Shown here: piece by piece, positions 5,679 to 8,135 of the stretch
How positions within the stretch are numbered: the stretch's first letter is position 1
How the letters are laid out: every line of letters starts with the position of its first letter
Origin: Anaerolineaceae bacterium
GTDB taxonomy: Bacteria; Chloroflexota; Anaerolineae; Anaerolineales; Villigracilaceae
Assembly: GCA_009885445.1 (NCBI GenBank)
Contig: VFKQ01000280.1
Coordinates: 1-8,135 of the forward strand
Direction of reading: 5' to 3'
Length of the DNA: 8,135 bases
The notes under the pieces: generated by a model
The model's input: only the letters and a program-made list of their open reading frames with translations
Told to the model about the DNA's origin: nothing
Databases searched by the model: none
Translations under genes and position numbers: made by a program

Positions 5679-7251
5679 ACACGCTGCGTTTCACAAACCG
5701 AATCAGCCCCTGCACTTCTGGAATTTTCAGCACGACGGCCAGCCCAAAATAGACGACTCCGCCCACGAAGACTCCGCCCAGCGCGACCAGCCAACGGTCA
5801 AGCCGCCCTGTTAGCGGATTCAGCAACCCGAGCGCGAGCGCCATCCCCAGCGCGGCGAACATGGACTGCCCCGCCCCGCGCAAAATCAGCCCGCCCTCAA
5901 TGCCGCCCAGACGTTGACGCATTACAATGAAGAGAGCCGTCGCTTCAAGCGCGGTGGCGAGCGAATTTGCCAGCGCCAGTCCGCCGAGGGGAAGTAGACC
6001 CATCCGCGCAAACCACTGCGAAAACCCATAACTGAAAACAACATTTAATAGCATCGCAATCGTGCCGATGATGACGGGAGTCTTCGTGTCGTGTTGCGCA
6101 TAAAACGCGCGCGTCAGAATCTCCATGATCGAGTGACCAACGAGTCCCGCCGCGTAAAAGAGCAACGCCCACGAAACGAGACTCACGTCCGACGAGTCGA
6201 ATGCGCCGCGCTGATAGAGCGCCGCCACCAATGGCTCGCGTAGGAGGATGAGTCCCAGCGCGGCGGGCAGGGCCAGGAAGATGACACCGCGCAGAGAAGC
6301 CGCCAGCGAGCCGCGCAACGCGTCCGTTTGACCGAGCGCATGTTGCGCAGAAAATGTCGGCATGGCCGCAATCGCCACGGACTGCGCAATCGCGGCCTGC
6401 GCCATGAGCATCAACGAGAATCCATAATACAAAGCCGTGCCACTGCCCGAGTCCATGCCCGAGGCTAGCGCGGCATTGACCCAAAAGTTGACCTGCACAA
6501 CAGCGACTCCGATGAGACGCGGGGCCATGAGCAGGAGCACGTGGCGGACGTTTGAGTCAAGGGAATAGTGAATAGTGAATAGTGAATAGTGAGTGGGGAG
6601 TAGTTTTAGGAGGGAGGGGATTTGGAGGAGGAGGTAAAGCGCCGCGCCGATGACGACGCCCCAGGCCAGGCCGTAGACTCCCATCGTCGGCGCGAGGAAG
6701 ATCACGCCAAAAATGATTCCAAGTTGATACATGGCTGGCGTGAGCGCGGGGACGAGGAAAGTTTGATGCGCGTTGAGGATGCCCACGATGAGTCCGCCGA
6801 GGCCGAAGAGCACAGCGGAAATTAATTGGATGCGCAGCAGGTTAACTGTCAGCGCGAAAAGTTCGGGTTGGTCGGCGAACCCGGGGGCCAGCGCGTAGCG
6901 GACAATTTGCGGGGCGAACACAGCCGCTAGTATAGCTAACCCGCTCAGGGCGAGAGTCACGAGGCGGGCGAGCGAGGCGGCCAGGGTCCACGCAGAGGCT
7001 CCGTCGCCTTTCGCTAAAAATCCAGTGAACGTTGGGATGAACGCCGAGCCGAGCGCGCCGCCGGCGACGAGCAGAAAAATAGTTTCGCTGACGCGGTTGG
7101 CGTAGAAAAAAGCGTCGAGTTCGGGCGCGGCGCCGAAAGCGCGCGCGACGAGCACGCCGCGCGCGAGGCCTACGAGTTGACCAAAGATGATGGCGACCAT
7201 CACCGTCCCCGCGGCGCGCGCGATTTGGTTGTTAGAGGAGGAGGGAGTCAC
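5677..7251 (-). CDS. murJ: MurJ/MviN-family membrane flippase, divergent
   Basis: This 524-residue polytopic membrane protein belongs to the MurJ/MviN branch of the MOP exporter superfamily, whose best-known member flips lipid II. Family marks are G-L-A-R-G-V-L-V-A-R-A-F-G (28-40), D-A-F-F-Y-A-N-R-V (46-54), A-G-G-A-L-G-S-A-F-I-P-T-F (63-75), G-T-A-L-Y-Y (271-276), P-T-F-S (298-301) and R-A-F-Y-A-Q-H-D-T-K-T-P (381-392). About 14 hydrophobic helices can be counted roughly. Most charged cavity residues of E. coli MurJ look replaced (see findings), so lipid II transport is not assured. Residues about 220-231 in the loop between helices are encoded by a 7-bp tandem repeat. The start is GTG at 7251; an in-frame TAA at 7290-7288 and no other start between rule out a longer form, while M18 is an alternative. 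No Shine-Dalgarno is seen. It begins 7 nt after higA. Confidence 0.88.
   Translation of the reverse strand: MTPSSSNNQIARAAGTVMVAIIFGQLVGLARGVLVARAFGAAPELDAFFYANRVSETIFLLVAGGALGSAFIPTFTGFLAKGDGASAWTLAASLARLVTLALSGLAILAAVFAPQIVRYALAPGFADQPELFALTVNLLRIQLISAVLFGLGGLIVGILNAHQTFLVPALTPAMYQLGIIFGVIFLAPTMGVYGLAWGVVIGAALYLLLQIPSLLKLLPTHYSLFTIHYSLDSNVRHVLLLMAPRLIGVAVVQVNFWVNAALASGMDSGSGTALYYGFSLMLMAQAAIAQSVAIAAMPTFSAQHALGQTDALRGSLAASLRGVIFLALPAALGLILLREPLVAALYQRGAFDSSDVSLVSWALLFYAAGLVGHSIMEILTRAFYAQHDTKTPVIIGTIAMLLNVVFSYGFSQWFARMGLLPLGGLALANSLATALEATALFIVMRQRLGGIEGGLILRGAGQSMFAALGMALALGLLNPLTGRLDRWLVALGGVFVGGVVYFGLAVVLKIPEVQGLIRFVKRSV
6563..6594. repeat. 7-bp tandem repeat (ACTATTC)x4 inside the murJ-like gene
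   Basis: The plus strand has four exact GAATAGT units (6563-6590) plus a partial GAGT. Read in the coding direction the unit is ACTATTC. It encodes T-H-Y-S-L-F-T-I-H-Y-S-L (220-231) in a predicted loop between L-L-Q-I-P-S-L-L-K and V-R-H-V-L-L-L-M-A-P. Because 7 is not a multiple of 3, gain or loss of one unit would shift the frame. Confidence 0.9.
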
Positions 7252-7258
7252 GAGAGAG

Positions 7259-7567
7259 TCAGGAGGATGCGGGCTGGTGAAAAACTTTTACTTCACGCTG
7301 AATGCGCTTGCCCATTTTCGATTCGCCCACTTCGAGATCGTAGCGCACCTGCAAACGCAACCAGACCGCGGCACTCGTACCAAAATAACGCGCCAGCCGC
7401 AGAGCAGTGTCCACAGTAATGGAGCGCTCACCGCGAATGATCTGGCTGATGCGCATCGGGGGCACGCCGATATCCTGCGCGAGGCGGTACTGCGTGAGGC
7501 CCAGCGGTTTCATGAATTCTTCTGAAAGAATTTCACCTGGATGGATGGGGGAAAGGGTTTTGTTCAT
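7259..7567 (-). CDS. higA: HigA-family antitoxin, HTH repressor
   Basis: This 102-residue XRE-type protein of the HigA (VapI-like) antitoxin group starts M-N-K-T-L-S-P-I-H-P-G-E-I-L (1-14), a near-universal opening of the family. The helix-turn-helix spans roughly residues 24-47: L-T-Q-Y-R-L-A-Q-D-I-G-V-P-P-M-R-I-S-Q-I-I. It is followed by R-G-E-R-S-I-T-V-D-T-A-L-R-L-A-R-Y-F-G (45-63) and W-L-R-L-Q-V-R-Y-D-L (69-78). HigA binds and silences HigB and represses their own promoter. Its ATG overlaps the higB stop in a 4-nt ATGA (7567-7564), so translation is coupled, and toxin-first order is normal for higBA. The Lys/Arg-rich tail (84-94) is within the usual length range. The murJ-like gene begins 7 nt downstream. 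Confidence 0.95.
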   Translation of the reverse strand: MNKTLSPIHPGEILSEEFMKPLGLTQYRLAQDIGVPPMRISQIIRGERSITVDTALRLARYFGTSAAVWLRLQVRYDLEVGESKMGKRIQREVKVFHQPASS

Positions 7568-7851
7568 TTTTTATGGTAATCCACAATTTCTACGTTTCTG
7601 GCTTTGTTGGCAGACCATTCAAAACAGATACGCCATTGGTCATTGATGCGGATGCTAAATTGTCCCGCGCGCTTGCCTTTTAGCTTTTCGAAATTATTTC
7701 CAGGGACAATCTGAACATCCAGCAGAGATTCTGCATCGTCAAGATAGATCAATTTGCGGCGGGCGGTGCGCTGAATATCGGCAGGGAGTTTTCGAGAGGC
7801 TTCGCCGCGGAAGATTTTTTCGGTTTCTTCGGAAGCAAAAGACTCAATCAC
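7564..7851 (-). CDS. higB: HigB-family toxin (RelE/ParE superfamily mRNA interferase)
   Basis: This 95-residue toxin belongs to the RelE/ParE superfamily, whose HigB members cleave mRNA on the ribosome. Clear marks are the opening I-E-S-F-A-S-E-E-T-E-K-I-F-R-G (2-16), K-L-P-A-D-I-Q-R-T-A-R-R-K-L (21-34), L-L-D-V (43-46), P-G-N-N-F-E-K-L-K-G (50-59), and the core Q-F-S-I-R-I-N-D-Q-W-R-I-C-F-E-W (64-79). It ends E-I-V-D-Y-H (88-93). These strands hold the basic and aromatic residues used for RNA contact in the family. The start codon is GTG at 7851, fixed by a promoter whose -10 ends 6 nt before it, so the message is probably leaderless. Its stop overlaps the higA start by 4 nt. The length is standard and there are no signs of decay. 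Confidence 0.95.
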   Translation of the reverse strand: MIESFASEETEKIFRGEASRKLPADIQRTARRKLIYLDDAESLLDVQIVPGNNFEKLKGKRAGQFSIRINDQWRICFEWSANKARNVEIVDYHKK

Positions 7852-7857
7852 GGCGAG

Positions 7858-7886
7858 ATAATATCATCGGGCGATAATAGCGTCAA
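7858..7886 (-). promoter_or_regulatory. higBA promoter, near-consensus
   Basis: On the minus strand TTGACG (7886-7881), a 17-bp spacer and TATTAT (7863-7858) preceded by TGA (an extended -10) form a strong sigma70 promoter. Exactly 6 nt (7857-7852) separate the -10 from the higB GTG, which places the expected +1 on the start codon. Confidence 0.82.
7862..7879. promoter_or_regulatory. Candidate HigA operator palindrome
   Basis: TATCATCG (7862-7869) and CGATAATA (7872-7879) form an inverted repeat around GG with one mismatched pair. It spans the promoter spacer and the edge of the -10. An HTH antitoxin such as HigA would be expected to bind a dyad in this position and shut off its own operon. 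GATAATA also occurs as a direct repeat at 7857-7863 and 7873-7879. Confidence 0.55.
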
Positions 7887-7964
7887 GCGGCACGCGCGTT
7901 TTGGTTGTTGGCGGAGGAGGACATAGCGCGGCATTATAACATTTGCATTTCAAATGCTTTTTAA

Positions 7965-8048
7965 ACACAAAGTACACGAAGAGCACAAAGGAATAAGCCA
8001 TTTGCCTTTGCTCCTTCGTGTACTTTGTGTCGCTTCGACAAGCTCAGC
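7965..8048. repeat. Large inverted repeat, MITE- or REP-like element
   Basis: ACACAAAGTACACGAAG (7965-7981) and CTTCGTGTACTTTGTGT (8014-8030) are exact 17-bp inverted arms around a 32-nt loop. Inside the loop CAAAGG (7986-7991) pairs with CCTTTG (8005-8010), extending an imperfect stem. The element is followed by GCTTCGACAAGCTCAGC (8032-8048), itself containing the partial palindrome GCTTCGACAAGC. From memory, both pieces resemble dispersed intergenic repeats in environmental bacterial genomes. No transposase is nearby. Confidence 0.75.
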
Positions 8049-8083
8049 ACAAGCCTTCGTGGTTAAGCCCGCGAATTTTCGCA

Positions 8084-8112
8084 TTGACCCCGCCTCCGTT
8101 CTTGCGTAAAAT
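8084..8112 (+). promoter_or_regulatory. Outward-facing sigma70-like promoter at the right edge
   Basis: TTGACC (8084-8089), a 17-bp spacer, and TAAAAT (8107-8112) each match 5 of 6 consensus bases. The base 7 nt after the -10 is G8119, and no start codon lies there, so the transcript would carry a leader. The gene it serves must begin beyond the window. Confidence 0.6.
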
Positions 8113-8135
8113 CCGCCCGTTCCAAATCCAAACTT

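Larger units (their letters stand above)
7887..8135. other. Right-hand intergenic stretch, no gene seen
   Basis: No coding region is recognisable. The stretch holds a short palindrome GCATTTCAAATGC followed by five Ts (7945-7962), the inverted repeat at 7965-8030, a trailing GCTTCGACAAGCTCAGC segment (8032-8048), and an outward-facing promoter at 8084-8112. Confidence 0.6.

Noticed and set aside
1..8135. CRISPR array, tRNA, rRNA or transposase gene
   Set aside because: No regularly spaced repeat and spacer series, no cloverleaf with a CCA-type end, no rRNA-like stretch and no transposase motif were found on either strand. The tandem heptamers have no spacers.

Overview
The window looks like chromosomal DNA of a Chloroflexota bacterium, probably class Anaerolineae. 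This is an inference from protein style and repeat types, not from a phylogenetic marker. The clues are lipoproteins with Thr/Pro/Ala-rich linkers after the lipobox, a DUF3048 lipoprotein carrying an SdrD_B-like domain, a divergent MurJ-family protein, and intergenic 7-bp tandem repeats and GC-rich hairpins. No phage or transposase gene is visible.

Layout. The left part is on the minus strand. Read leftwards it holds a HIT-family hydrolase (hit), an SdrD_B/DUF3048 lipoprotein, and a hicA-hicB toxin-antitoxin pair whose hicB runs off the left edge. Divergent from hit, the plus strand carries xseA, xseB and a DUF212 (divergent PAP2) membrane protein. The last two overlap by ATGA. After a 214-base gap with a GC-rich repeat comes a plus-strand lipoprotein of unknown function. 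It converges on a minus-strand block of higB, higA and a MurJ-like flippase. The right 284 bases hold the higB promoter, a large inverted repeat and a good promoter firing out of the window.

How the parts relate. XseA and XseB are the two subunits of exodeoxyribonuclease VII. HicAB and HigBA are two unrelated type II toxin-antitoxin families, each with a near-consensus promoter whose spacer contains a repeat that could be the operator. The murJ-like gene starts 7 nt after higA with no visible Shine-Dalgarno sequence, so it may share the toxin-antitoxin transcript.

The most striking signals are these. (1) A recurring promoter layout has exactly 6 nt between the -10 hexamer and the start codon, implying leaderless mRNAs for hicA, hit, higB and possibly xseA. 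(2) An SdrD_B domain is inserted inside a DUF3048 domain. (3) A MurJ-family protein appears to lack nearly all charged cavity residues known from E. coli MurJ. (4) A 4-copy heptanucleotide repeat lies inside that murJ-like gene and belongs to a repeat family seen elsewhere in the window. I found no convincing wholly new multi-gene system.
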